Below, one piece after another: positions 9,047 to 17,473 of a DNA stretch of 64,000 nucleotides. The stretch is taken from assembly GCA_024636955.1 (NCBI GenBank), contig JAGXGB010000024.1, positions 25,162 through 89,161 of the forward strand, in the 5' to 3' direction. This stretch comes from Bacteroidales bacterium (lineage in GTDB: Bacteria > Bacteroidota > Bacteroidia > Bacteroidales > Lentimicrobiaceae). The notes under the pieces were generated by a model. The model saw nothing but the letters and a program-made list of their open reading frames with translations. It searched no databases and was not told the DNA's origin. The stretch's first letter is position 1, and each line of letters starts with the position of its first letter. The position numbers and the translations under genes are program-made.

Positions 9047-10249
9047 ATGTCAAGAGGAAAAGATAGCAAACCGCACATCGGTATCTTTGGACGAAGGAAC
9101 AATGGGAAAAGTTCATTAATCAACTTACTGGCTGGTAAAGAAACTGCTATTGTTTCTCCGTTGGCTGGTACTACCACTGATCCGGTTAAGAAATCAATGG
9201 AAATTCCTGGTATTGGGCCTGCCGTTCTTATTGACACTGCAGGTATTGACGACAGTGGCGAATTAGGAATGAAGAGAATAAGTAAGTCACTCGACACTCT
9301 GAAAATTATTGACCTTGCTGTGCTTGTAATTGTTGACAATAATTTTGGGCATGAAGAAGAAAAGCTTGTTAATAGCTTTATTAGTCATGATGTCCCTTTT
9401 CTAATTATTCACAATAAGAGTGACCTGGTGCCTTTAGAACTTAAAACATCTAACAGTATAAAAAATAGTTACCAATGTGAAGTAATTGAATTCAGTGCTG
9501 TTAATGCACTTGATAATAATCAGCTGCTTACGGCACTTGCGGCTGCAATGCCTGAATCAGCATATACTTCAAATGCAATGGTAGGTGGTTTGTTCAAGCC
9601 GGGAGACGCAGTTTTGCTTATTACACCAATTGATAATGAAGCTCCACATGGACGAATGATACTTCCTCAGGTTCAGGCCATTCGCGATATACTCGATTAT
9701 GATGGTATAGTGATGATTTGCAAGGAAAACGATGTAGAGGATTTTATCAGTAAGGCTAATCCACGCCCTGTACTTGCAATTACTGACAGCCAGGTGTTTG
9801 GTAAAATAGGCAGCCTGGTACCCAACGATATTTCACTTACAAGCTTTAGCATATTATTGGCAAGGCAAAGAGGGGATTTCGCAAACTATCTGAAGGGGAC
9901 ACCATATCTTGATAAACTTATGGATGGTGATCGGGTTCTTATTCTTGAGTCATGTACTCACCATGTTACCTGCGATGATATAGGACGACATAAAATACCT
10001 CATTGGCTAAAGAATTACACCAAGAAGGAGTTGCAATTTGATGTTGTTTCAGGACTCGGCAATTTGCCCCGTGATATAAATGATTACGCTATTTTGATTC
10101 AATGCGGAGGTTGTGTTCTAACCCGCAAACAAGTAGTTAACAGGGTGAAACCCGCTGTTGATGCGGGTATACCTGTTACAAATTATGGAATGACTATCGC
10201 ATGGATTCATGGCATATACGACAGAGCGGTTGGAATGTTCCAACTTTAG
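9047..10249 (+). CDS. hydF: [FeFe]-hydrogenase H-cluster maturation GTPase HydF
   Basis: The 400-residue protein has a small GTPase domain at the N-terminus (P-loop GRRNNGKSS, switch TTTDPVKK, DTAGID, NKSD), a middle dimerisation domain and a C-terminal iron-sulfur domain. The cluster-binding signature reads CTH, then 46 residues, then QCGGC. The usual description of the motif is CxH-X44-53-HCxxC, so Gln stands where His is expected. HydF is the scaffold that holds the 2Fe subcluster made by HydE and HydG before transfer to the hydrogenase. Neither hydE, hydG nor a hydrogenase is in the window. A run-in from TTG 9029 is rejected because the promoter box covers it. An SDR gene follows 28 bases later. 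Confidence 0.92.
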   Translation: MSRGKDSKPHIGIFGRRNNGKSSLINLLAGKETAIVSPLAGTTTDPVKKSMEIPGIGPAVLIDTAGIDDSGELGMKRISKSLDTLKIIDLAVLVIVDNNFGHEEEKLVNSFISHDVPFLIIHNKSDLVPLELKTSNSIKNSYQCEVIEFSAVNALDNNQLLTALAAAMPESAYTSNAMVGGLFKPGDAVLLITPIDNEAPHGRMILPQVQAIRDILDYDGIVMICKENDVEDFISKANPRPVLAITDSQVFGKIGSLVPNDISLTSFSILLARQRGDFANYLKGTPYLDKLMDGDRVLILESCTHHVTCDDIGRHKIPHWLKNYTKKELQFDVVSGLGNLPRDINDYAILIQCGGCVLTRKQVVNRVKPAVDAGIPVTNYGMTIAWIHGIYDRAVGMFQL

Positions 10250-10277
10250 CCTTTTTTTGTGGTTTAATACAATAGGT

Positions 10278-10982
10278 ATGCAGGTAAAAAATATTGTTAT
10301 AACAGGCGCATCGGGTGGTATTGGAAGAGCCACAGCATTAGAACTTATAAAGGACCCACAAAACAGGTTGTTCCTAATCTCACGGGATGAAAGTAAGCTA
10401 AGCAGTATTCATAATGAAATTCCCGGGGATGAACATAGAGTGTTTTTATATCCATTTGATCTGGTTTCTGGTGATTACAAAAATTTGGTTGATTCTATCA
10501 ATGAGAAATTAGGCGGTATAGACATCCTTATTAACAATGCGGGGGCTTTGGTTAATAAGGTTTTCACTGAAATTGATAGTAGTGATTTTGACAGAATTGT
10601 TAATACAAATTTTAAAGGCCCCTTCTTTCTTATCCAACATTTAATACCTACTTTTAACACTGGTGCCCATATTCTGAATATCAGTAGCATGGGCGGATAT
10701 CAGGGTAGTGTGAAATTTCCCGGTTTATCACTTTACAGCTCTTCAAAAGGAGCGTTAAGCATCCTGACCGAATGCCTTGCCCTTGAACTAAATCCTATAG
10801 GTGTATCAGTTAATTGCTTAGCATTGGGAAGTGTTCAAACAACTATGCTTGAAGAAGCTTTTCCAGGATATGTAGCACAGGTGACCTGTAATTCAATGGC
10901 AGAGTATATAGCACACTTTGCTGTAAACGGGCATAAATGGGTGAATGGGAAAATTTTACCTGTATCACTTTCAACTCCATGA
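10278..10982 (+). CDS. Short-chain dehydrogenase/reductase (SDR) family protein
   Basis: The 234-residue classical SDR has the nucleotide-binding motif TGASGGIG (residues 10-17), NNAG (86-89), the active-site serine in NISS (134-137) and the YSSSK catalytic motif (153-157). The ATG at 10278 is chosen because the Rossmann fold begins right after it; upstream in-frame ATGs lie inside hydF. The short C-terminus lacks any extra domain. Substrate cannot be deduced. The 28-base gap makes co-transcription with hydF likely, although no functional link is established. Confidence 0.85.
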   Translation: MQVKNIVITGASGGIGRATALELIKDPQNRLFLISRDESKLSSIHNEIPGDEHRVFLYPFDLVSGDYKNLVDSINEKLGGIDILINNAGALVNKVFTEIDSSDFDRIVNTNFKGPFFLIQHLIPTFNTGAHILNISSMGGYQGSVKFPGLSLYSSSKGALSILTECLALELNPIGVSVNCLALGSVQTTMLEEAFPGYVAQVTCNSMAEYIAHFAVNGHKWVNGKILPVSLSTP

Positions 10983-11060
10983 TACGTTAAAGTATGTGTG
11001 CGATGTGGTCATTTACATTTAGTAAAAGGTGAATATTAAACGAGTATTAAATTATTTTAA

Positions 11061-11477
11061 ATGGATGATAAAGTTGACTGTATAATTAAAAGTGGCGTTG
11101 TTGAAGTAGTTGGCGAAAAGTATCTCAAAGTAAAGATTCATAACGACAGTGCCTGCTCTATGTGTTACTCCAAAGGCGTTTGTACCTCTTTAGGTTCAGG
11201 TGATAGAATAATAGATGTTGAGAATGACAATAGGCATGATGTTAAGCCTGGTGATATAGTTGACATACAAATGATTTCTTCATCCGGATGGGTAGCAGTT
11301 ATGTTTGGCTATATATTCCCATTTCTTCTCCTGCTGGTCACTTTGCTCATAGCCAGTGAATATACTTCAGAGGGAATTGCCGCCATGATTTCGCTGATTA
11401 TTCTCATTCCTTATTATCTGCTACTATACAGGTTCAGGATAAGAATGAAACGTTATTTCAAATTTACATTGAATTGA
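11061..11477 (+). CDS. RseC/SoxR-reducing-system-like membrane protein
   Basis: This 138-residue protein resembles RseC: a soluble N-terminal half with a cysteine cluster (Cys32, Cys35, Cys41 in CSMCYSKGVC) and two membrane helices (about residues 76-98 and 103-123). In Proteobacteria RseC belongs to the SoxR-reducing system together with Rsx/Rnf proteins, and a homologue commonly precedes rnfB in Bacteroidota. Here it sits 283 bp upstream of rnfB with a separate promoter candidate between them. It may help assemble or tune the Rnf complex; this is inferred from context. Confidence 0.8.
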   Translation: MDDKVDCIIKSGVVEVVGEKYLKVKIHNDSACSMCYSKGVCTSLGSGDRIIDVENDNRHDVKPGDIVDIQMISSSGWVAVMFGYIFPFLLLLVTLLIASEYTSEGIAAMISLIILIPYYLLLYRFRIRMKRYFKFTLN

Positions 11478-11760
11478 TTACTAATAAGTTGTTTCATATC
11501 TGAACTTCCAAATCTCAAAAAAGTGAGAGATTCGCACTGTTTTTAGAATATACAATACAATTCCTGTAATTTATAAGGAGTCTAAAGAAGACTAACATTC
11601 CACCCTGATTAGTAAAAATCTAAGATTCAGTAGCTTATAACACTTAATACACTATTGACATTCAATTAGTTACATGTATCGATTTATAATGCAATAATTG
11701 AAAGTATTCATAAATAGTCGTAATTTTGTTTCGTTTTAGCTAATTAATTATTAAATTCTA
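11478..11760 (+). promoter_or_regulatory. rnf upstream region with TTG-N20-TAATTTTG promoter
   Basis: This 283-base gap has no convincing gene. A -33 TTG (11698-11700) and a -7 box TAATTTTG (11721-11728) are separated by 20 bases, close to the Bacteroidota consensus, and predict a leader of about 25-30 bases before rnfB. A small hairpin (AATCTC ... GAGATT, about 11505-11527) after the RseC-like gene might be a weak terminator. Confidence 0.55.
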
Positions 11761-12639
11761 TTGTTGGTGGGCCAGACTATTTTATATGCAGTAATTACTT
11801 TAAGTGCACTTGGTGTTATTGCCGCTGTTATACTTTACTTCATTGCTCAAAAGTTCAAGGTTATTGAAGACCCGTGTATTGAAGTTGTAAACAATATGCT
11901 TCCTGGGGCAAATTGTGGAGGGTGTGGAGTTGCAGGATGCCGCGCACTTGCAGAAATAATAGTTAAAACAGGTGATTTGTCAGTGCATAAGTGTCCTGTT
12001 GGCGGAAATGATATCATGAAGCAGATAGGTTCATATCTTGGGCTTCATACTGTAGAAATGGAACCACAAGTTGCAGTGATCAGGTGTGCTGGAAGTCATG
12101 CAAATGCACCTTCTAAAATACTCTACGAAGGTGCTGAATCATGTGCCTTTGCTCACTATCTCTCAGCAGGTGAATCCGGCTGTCCTAATAGCTGCCTTGG
12201 TAAAGGTGATTGTGTGCGATTGTGCCAGTTTGATGCAATTATCATGAATAATACAACCGGCCTTCCTGAAGTAAGCGCTGATAAATGTGTTGCATGTGGT
12301 GCTTGTGAAAAAGCATGTCCAAGATCAGTTATAGAAATAAGGCCACGGGGAAAGAAAGACCGTCGCATATACATATCATGTATAAACATTGAGAAAGGTG
12401 CAATAGCACGTAAGAACTGTACAACCGCATGCATTGGATGTGGCAAGTGTGTGAAAGAGTGTACATTTGATGCTATTTCTTTAATAAATAACCTTGCTTA
12501 TATCGATGCTGATAAATGCAAGCTATGCCGTAAATGTGTGGCTGTTTGCCCAACAGGTTCCATCATTGAGCTAAACTTCCCTCCAAGAAAGGAGAGATCG
12601 GACAATACTGAAAAGCCTGAACAAGCAGTAACTGTATAA
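11761..12639 (+). CDS. rnfB: Rnf complex subunit B, iron-sulfur electron-transfer protein
   Basis: The 292-residue protein has an N-terminal membrane helix, a 4Fe-4S domain (NCGGCGVAGC with a later Cys in CPVGG), and a ferredoxin-like region with the CxxCxxC motifs CVACGACEKACP, CIGCGKCVKEC and CKLCRKCVAVCP. RnfB takes electrons between ferredoxin and the membrane part of Rnf. No ATG is available: an in-frame stop lies a few codons upstream, so translation must begin at TTG 11761, TTG 11764 or GTG 11767. It starts the rnfBCDGEA operon. Confidence 0.93.
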   Translation: MLVGQTILYAVITLSALGVIAAVILYFIAQKFKVIEDPCIEVVNNMLPGANCGGCGVAGCRALAEIIVKTGDLSVHKCPVGGNDIMKQIGSYLGLHTVEMEPQVAVIRCAGSHANAPSKILYEGAESCAFAHYLSAGESGCPNSCLGKGDCVRLCQFDAIIMNNTTGLPEVSADKCVACGACEKACPRSVIEIRPRGKKDRRIYISCINIEKGAIARKNCTTACIGCGKCVKECTFDAISLINNLAYIDADKCKLCRKCVAVCPTGSIIELNFPPRKERSDNTEKPEQAVTV

Positions 12640-12695
12640 TGGGCCTCATACAATAAGAACATCTAAGTAACATAAAAACCAAAGGATTAGCTACA

Positions 12696-14027
12696 TTGAA
12701 AACTTTTAAACTTGGCGGAGTTCATCCTGAAGAGAAGAAAATTACAGCCAATAAATCAATTGAATATCTTCCCATTCCGGCCAGAGTACACATACCACTG
12801 GCTCAAAGCCTTGGTGCACCTTCAAAACTGATAGTTGAAAAAGGTGAAATGGTTAGAACGGGACAATTAATCGCCAGAGGCGAAGCGTTTATTTCATCTA
12901 ATGTTCATTCATCAGTTTCTGGTAAAGTTGTAAAAATTGAAGATATAACTGATGCATCCGGATACCGAAGACCTGCTGTTACCATTGATGTTGAAGGTGA
13001 TGAATGGCTTGAAACCATTGATCGTACTATATATATTAAATCAGATATTCAACTCTCACGTGAGCAAATTATTGACAGAATCAAAGAACTGGGTGTAGTT
13101 GGTCTGGGTGGTGCTACGTTTCCTACTCATGTTAAATTGGCAATTCCTACAGGAAAAAAAGCAGAAATCCTCATTATTAATGGTGTTGAATGTGAACCCT
13201 ATTTAACTGCTGACCACCGGGTGATGCTTGAGCGGGCTAAAGAGATCATTATAGGTATTCGCATTCTGATGATTGCCCTTACAGTGGACAAAGCATTTAT
13301 AGGTATTGAAAATAATAAGCCCGATGCTATTGAATTGCTAACTAAGCTTTCAAAAAAAGATAGCACTATTAAGGTAGTTCCTCTCGAAGTGAAATACCCG
13401 CAGGGTGGTGAAAAGCAACTAATAAAAGCCATCACGGGCAAAGAAGTTCCCTCAGGAAAACTGCCAATTGAAACAGGATGCATCGTTAATAATGTTGGTA
13501 CAGCATTAGCCATTTATGAAGCCGTTCAGAAAAACAAACCTTTAATTGAGAGGGTAGTAACCGTAACCGGTGATTCATTGTCAAATCCGGGTAATTTTAT
13601 GGTGCGCATCGGAACCCCTGTTAATTATCTGGTTGAAAAAGCCGGTGGGCTTCCTTCTGATACCGGCAAAGTGATTAACGGCGGACCAATGATGGGTAAG
13701 GCGCTAACTTCACTCGATGCACCTGTGGTAAAAGGAACATCAGGGATAATCATCTTTGCTCAACAAAATAGTCATCGTGTTGCTATGCATAATTGCATTA
13801 GGTGCAGCCGGTGTATTACAGTTTGTCCTATAGGTTTGGAGCCAGTCAGCCTGGTTCAATACAGCTACAATGAGCTTTATGATAAAGCTGAAAAAGCTTA
13901 TATCATGGATTGCATGGAATGTGGTTCATGCCAGTATACTTGCCCCTCCGGGCGTCCTTTGTTGGATTTCATCAGGTTGGGAAAGAATAAAGTAGGAACA
14001 ATAATTAGAAACCGAATAAAAAATTAG
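12696..14027 (+). CDS. rnfC: Rnf complex subunit C
   Basis: The 443-residue peripheral subunit has the typical FKLGGVHPEE opening, the NADH/FMN-binding region with GLGGATFPTHVK and NGVECEPYLTADHR, and two 4Fe-4S motifs near the C-terminus (CIRCSRCITVCP and CMECGSCQYTCP). RnfC is the NAD-interacting part of the ferredoxin:NAD oxidoreductase. The only plausible start is TTG at 12696, because no in-frame ATG precedes the conserved N-terminus. The stop is one base before rnfD. Confidence 0.93.
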   Translation: MKTFKLGGVHPEEKKITANKSIEYLPIPARVHIPLAQSLGAPSKLIVEKGEMVRTGQLIARGEAFISSNVHSSVSGKVVKIEDITDASGYRRPAVTIDVEGDEWLETIDRTIYIKSDIQLSREQIIDRIKELGVVGLGGATFPTHVKLAIPTGKKAEILIINGVECEPYLTADHRVMLERAKEIIIGIRILMIALTVDKAFIGIENNKPDAIELLTKLSKKDSTIKVVPLEVKYPQGGEKQLIKAITGKEVPSGKLPIETGCIVNNVGTALAIYEAVQKNKPLIERVVTVTGDSLSNPGNFMVRIGTPVNYLVEKAGGLPSDTGKVINGGPMMGKALTSLDAPVVKGTSGIIIFAQQNSHRVAMHNCIRCSRCITVCPIGLEPVSLVQYSYNELYDKAEKAYIMDCMECGSCQYTCPSGRPLLDFIRLGKNKVGTIIRNRIKN

Positions 14028-14028
14028 T

Positions 14029-15063
14029 ATGAGCTTATTAACAGTATCGGGTTCTCCTCATGTTCATGCACGCCAGGATGTTAAATCCATCATGTATGGC
14101 GTTGTGATTGCTATGATCCCGGCAATTCTGGTGTCATTATATTATTTTGGACTTGATTCAGCCAGGGTAATCTTCATCTCTATAGCAGCATGTTTATTGT
14201 TTGAATATCTTATTCAGAAGTATTTGTTAAAAGGCCCAATAACCATTACAGATGGTTCAGCTTTAATAACAGGTGTATTACTGGCATTTAATGTACCTTC
14301 AAACCTCCCGACATCAATTATAATCATTGGCGCACTCGTATCCATTGGTATTGCCAAAATGTCGTTTGGCGGATTAGGTAAAAATCCATTTAATCCTGCG
14401 CTGGTTGGTAGGGTGTTTCTATTAATTTCATTTCCCGTGCAGATGACTACCTGGCCACTACCTGTGCCGGGTTTTACCGGTATCATGGCTGATGCAATCA
14501 GTGGACCAACTACATTGGGTATGTTGAAAGAAGGCCTTATGGCAGGAAAAACTGTAAGTGAGATTATTGCATCATCAGGCTTTCCCGGGTATATGAATGA
14601 CTTTACTGGTGCCCAGGGTGGTTCTTTGGGTGAAGTATCAGCTGCTGCACTTATTTTAGGTGCTCTTTTTATGTTTGCCCGAAAGATAATTACTTGGCAT
14701 ATCCCGGTTTCTTACCTGGGATCAGCCTTTGCATTCTCTGTAATCCTATGGTGGCTAAATCCAGAAATGTATCTTGATCCTGTGATAAGTATGCTTGCAG
14801 GAGGTATGTTATTAGGTGTATTCTTTATGGCCACTGATATGGTTACGTCACCCTTGACAGCCAAAGGACAATTGGTATTTGGAATTGGTGCAGGGATTTT
14901 AACAATAACAATCAGAAACTGGGGTGCATATCCTGAGGGTGTGTCATTCGCTATCCTTATAATGAATGCAGCTACTCCTCTGATAAATAACGCATTTAAA
15001 CAAAAACGCTTTGGTTCTGCTACCCTCAAGAAAGAGATCAAAGCTATTAAACAAACTGCATAA
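14029..15063 (+). CDS. rnfD: Rnf complex subunit D, flavin-binding membrane protein
   Basis: The 344-residue polytopic subunit carries the covalent flavin attachment site near SGPTTLG (residues 158-164, Thr161 expected to carry FMN) and the conserved FGGLGKNPFNPALVGR block. It has about ten membrane helices. It forms the membrane core of Rnf with RnfA, E and G. The ATG follows the rnfC stop by one base, so coupled translation is likely. Confidence 0.93.
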   Translation: MSLLTVSGSPHVHARQDVKSIMYGVVIAMIPAILVSLYYFGLDSARVIFISIAACLLFEYLIQKYLLKGPITITDGSALITGVLLAFNVPSNLPTSIIIIGALVSIGIAKMSFGGLGKNPFNPALVGRVFLLISFPVQMTTWPLPVPGFTGIMADAISGPTTLGMLKEGLMAGKTVSEIIASSGFPGYMNDFTGAQGGSLGEVSAAALILGALFMFARKIITWHIPVSYLGSAFAFSVILWWLNPEMYLDPVISMLAGGMLLGVFFMATDMVTSPLTAKGQLVFGIGAGILTITIRNWGAYPEGVSFAILIMNAATPLINNAFKQKRFGSATLKKEIKAIKQTA

Positions 15064-15064
15064 C

Positions 15065-15640
15065 ATGTCCAAGCCTGCATCATCGCTTAGAAATATGGTT
15101 TTATCCCTCTTCGGTATCTCACTGGTTATGTCGGCTGCATTAGGTTTCGTTTATAATGTTACCAAGGAGCCGATTGCCGCAGCAATTAAAGCAAAAGAAG
15201 TAAGTGCAATTAAAGAAGTATTGCCGGCTTTTGATAATGACCCGGTTTCAACTGCTAAGGAGCTTAACGGAATGCTATTTTATTATGCCTCAAGTTCCGA
15301 CAGTCTTGTTGGATATGCTGCCAAAACCTTCACTGAAATAGGTTATAGCGGTAGATTTGACTTGATGGTTGGTTTTCTACCCGATGGCACTATCCACAAT
15401 ATTGTAGTTTTAGAACAGAAAGAAACTCCAGGATTAGGAACAAATATGGTTTTGCCAAAATTCAAGAATCAATTTCTTAACCTTAACATTGCTAATCTAA
15501 AGGACAACAGACTGTTAGTTAAAAAGGATGGTGGTACTATTGATGCAATCTCTGCTGCAACAATTACTTCTCGTGCATATTGCGATGGAGTTCAAAGAGC
15601 ATATAATGCATATATGGAAAACTTTGCTGTTAAAGAATAG
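15065..15640 (+). CDS. rnfG: Rnf complex subunit G, FMN-carrying subunit
   Basis: The 191-residue protein has one N-terminal membrane anchor (about 10-31) and an extracytoplasmic FMN-binding domain with the attachment motif SAATITS (residues 163-169, Thr166 expected to bind FMN). The conserved ETPGLGT block lies just before it. The ATG at 15065 is one base after the rnfD stop; the longer reading from 15011 lies in rnfD and is rejected. It is part of the electron path of Rnf. Confidence 0.92.
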   Translation: MSKPASSLRNMVLSLFGISLVMSAALGFVYNVTKEPIAAAIKAKEVSAIKEVLPAFDNDPVSTAKELNGMLFYYASSSDSLVGYAAKTFTEIGYSGRFDLMVGFLPDGTIHNIVVLEQKETPGLGTNMVLPKFKNQFLNLNIANLKDNRLLVKKDGGTIDAISAATITSRAYCDGVQRAYNAYMENFAVKE

Positions 15641-15669
15641 CTAACTTATCTTAAAGAAATAAAAGAAAA

Positions 15670-16269
15670 ATGAATAATTTTAAGTTTTTCAGTGAGGGAC
15701 TCGTTAGAAGCAATCCGGTATTTGTATTAATCCTGGGTGCTTGTCCTACTTTAGCAGTTACCACAACTGCAATTAATGGAATTGGAATGGGAGCAGCTAC
15801 TACATTTGTACTTGTTAGTTCAAATGTGCTGGTAGCTGCACTAAAAAATGTGATTCCTGATAAGGTTAGAATTGCAGCCTTCATTGTAATCATAGCCACT
15901 TTTGTTACAATCACTGATATGGTAATGAAAGCCTTTACTCCCGAACTTTACAGCAGTCTCGGTATTTTTATTCCCCTGATTGTAGTAAACTGCATTATTC
16001 TTGGACGCGCTGAAGCATTTGCCCAGAAGAACAGGGTTATTCCTTCTTTACTGGATGGTTTAGGTATGGGTATTGGATTTATGCTTGCTATTACTATACT
16101 TGCCAGCATTAGGGAACTACTTGGTAATGGTTCAATTTTCGATATAAAATTGGTTGGTGACAATGTTTCCACCATACTGCTGTTCATTCTTCCACCAGGT
16201 GCTTTCATAACATACGGCTATCTTATTGCCATTATGAATAAATTAAAAACAAGGTACAGTAATCAGTAG
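15670..16269 (+). CDS. rnfE: Rnf complex subunit E
   Basis: The 199-residue integral membrane subunit has the family block NPVFVLILGACPTLAVTT (residues 15-32) near the N-terminus and about six helices. RnfE and RnfA are related and pack in opposite orientation, each giving one conserved cysteine (here in GACPTLA) to a shared membrane Fe-S site in current structural models. It is 29 bases downstream of rnfG and belongs to the same operon. Confidence 0.93.
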   Translation: MNNFKFFSEGLVRSNPVFVLILGACPTLAVTTTAINGIGMGAATTFVLVSSNVLVAALKNVIPDKVRIAAFIVIIATFVTITDMVMKAFTPELYSSLGIFIPLIVVNCIILGRAEAFAQKNRVIPSLLDGLGMGIGFMLAITILASIRELLGNGSIFDIKLVGDNVSTILLFILPPGAFITYGYLIAIMNKLKTRYSNQ

Positions 16270-16315
16270 CTTTTCCAGCATTGCTTAACCAGTATCATAC
16301 CAATAAATTCAGATC

Positions 16316-16891
16316 ATGGAATACATCAACATCATTATTTTAGCGCTCCTTGTTAACAATGTAGTTTTAGCCCAATTTCTTGGAATCTGCCCATTTTTAG
16401 GTGTATCAGGTAAGGTTTCAACATCAGTTGGAATGGGTGCAGCGGTAATGTTTGTAATGGCACTTGCCAACCTTGTTACATATATAATCCATTACTACCT
16501 GCTCATACCATTGCAGGTGGAATTCATGCAAACAATAACGTTCATTCTGGTAATAGCTTCACTGGTTCAAACAGTTGAAATAATCCTTAAAAAATCAGCA
16601 CCATCATTATATCAGGCACTTGGCATTTATTTGCCACTTATAACTACAAACTGCGCTGTACTTGGTATTGCAATACTTGCCATTCAGAAGAAATTCACAC
16701 TTGTTGAAAGCGTACTATATTCCAGTGCTACTGCAGTAGGTTTCACCTTGGCGCTAGTACTTCTTGCTGGTATTAGAGAACAACTTGAGCTGCTTGGTAT
16801 GCCAAAAGGTATGAGAGGATTTCCTCTTACTCTTATTGTAGCCGGTCTTTTATCTATGGCTTTTATGGGGTTTGCAGGATTAGTGAAGTGA
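16316..16891 (+). CDS. rnfA: Rnf complex subunit A
   Basis: The 191-residue subunit has the RnfA pattern VNNVVLAQFLGICPFLGVS, with its conserved cysteine in GICPFLG, and six predicted helices. It completes the operon order rnfB-C-D-G-E-A, so all subunits of the ion-pumping ferredoxin:NAD oxidoreductase are present. No clear terminator follows; the next 580 bases carry no convincing gene. Confidence 0.93.
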   Translation: MEYINIIILALLVNNVVLAQFLGICPFLGVSGKVSTSVGMGAAVMFVMALANLVTYIIHYYLLIPLQVEFMQTITFILVIASLVQTVEIILKKSAPSLYQALGIYLPLITTNCAVLGIAILAIQKKFTLVESVLYSSATAVGFTLALVLLAGIREQLELLGMPKGMRGFPLTLIVAGLLSMAFMGFAGLVK

Positions 16892-17473
16892 GGTTTTGTC
16901 GTCCATATCTCCACCTGATAAACACTATCTGATCTTTCTCCTGGTTTGGCAGTAGCGCTTCCTATCAACAGGAGCAACTTCCTCCATTGCATTTGCCCGA
17001 AAATACTTCAGTGCCTGGTTGAAATATCATTACTGTGTGCCAGATATAGCTCAAATCCTGCGACAGAAGTCTTTTTTTGATTTTTTAGTTGAGAAATATT
17101 TGGGATTTATTTTATTCTACAAAATATAAAGCAAATATGAAGCATGTTACAGCAATGTATATTATATAACCTTATACATCGTTGAAACATTGTTTATATA
17201 AGGTTGATACAAGGTTAAATGAAATGAATCTAAAATGAATTGTCAATAAAAAGCCAAAAGTCGGTTATACCTGAGGACCGATCACAACAACTATTTGGTA
17301 CTTTACTTAATGACCCACAGTTGGTGCTACAGGGTATCAGTAAGGTACAGAAATAAATGCAAGTTGATGATTTTTACAGCCAGCAGGGCTACCTTAGATT
17401 TCTTTTGCTAGAAGCATTCAACCGGTGGGATAGTAGCCGGTAACTTATGCCAGGAAGCCTGCATAGGAGTGAG
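16892..17473. other. Gene-poor 582-bp interval between rnfA and a convergent gene
   Basis: There is no convincing intact gene here. It holds an AT-rich stretch around 17090-17235 with an inverted pair AACCTTATA / TATAAGGTT (about 17175-17211) and a nearby third AAGGTT copy, followed by two short in-frame coding-like fragments (listed separately). It may be the scar of a decayed gene or mobile element, but I see no terminal repeats or recognisable transposase. Confidence 0.4.
17240..17443 (+). pseudogene. Possible gene remnant, two in-frame fragments split by a stop
   Basis: From TTG 17240 a frame runs 38 codons (with IPEDRSQQLFGTLLNDPQ) to TAA at 17354-17356. The next codon is ATG in the same frame, giving 28 more residues (with DDFYSQQGYLRFLLLEAFNR) up to TAA at 17441. 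The composition looks protein-like and the frame is continuous across the stop, which would fit a decayed gene. I do not recognise the family, and short AT-rich frames can arise by chance. Confidence 0.22.

Noticed and set aside
16684..16992. 102-residue minus-strand frame over the end of rnfA
   Set aside because: Most of it is antisense to rnfA and no family features are visible; it fits a chance shadow frame.
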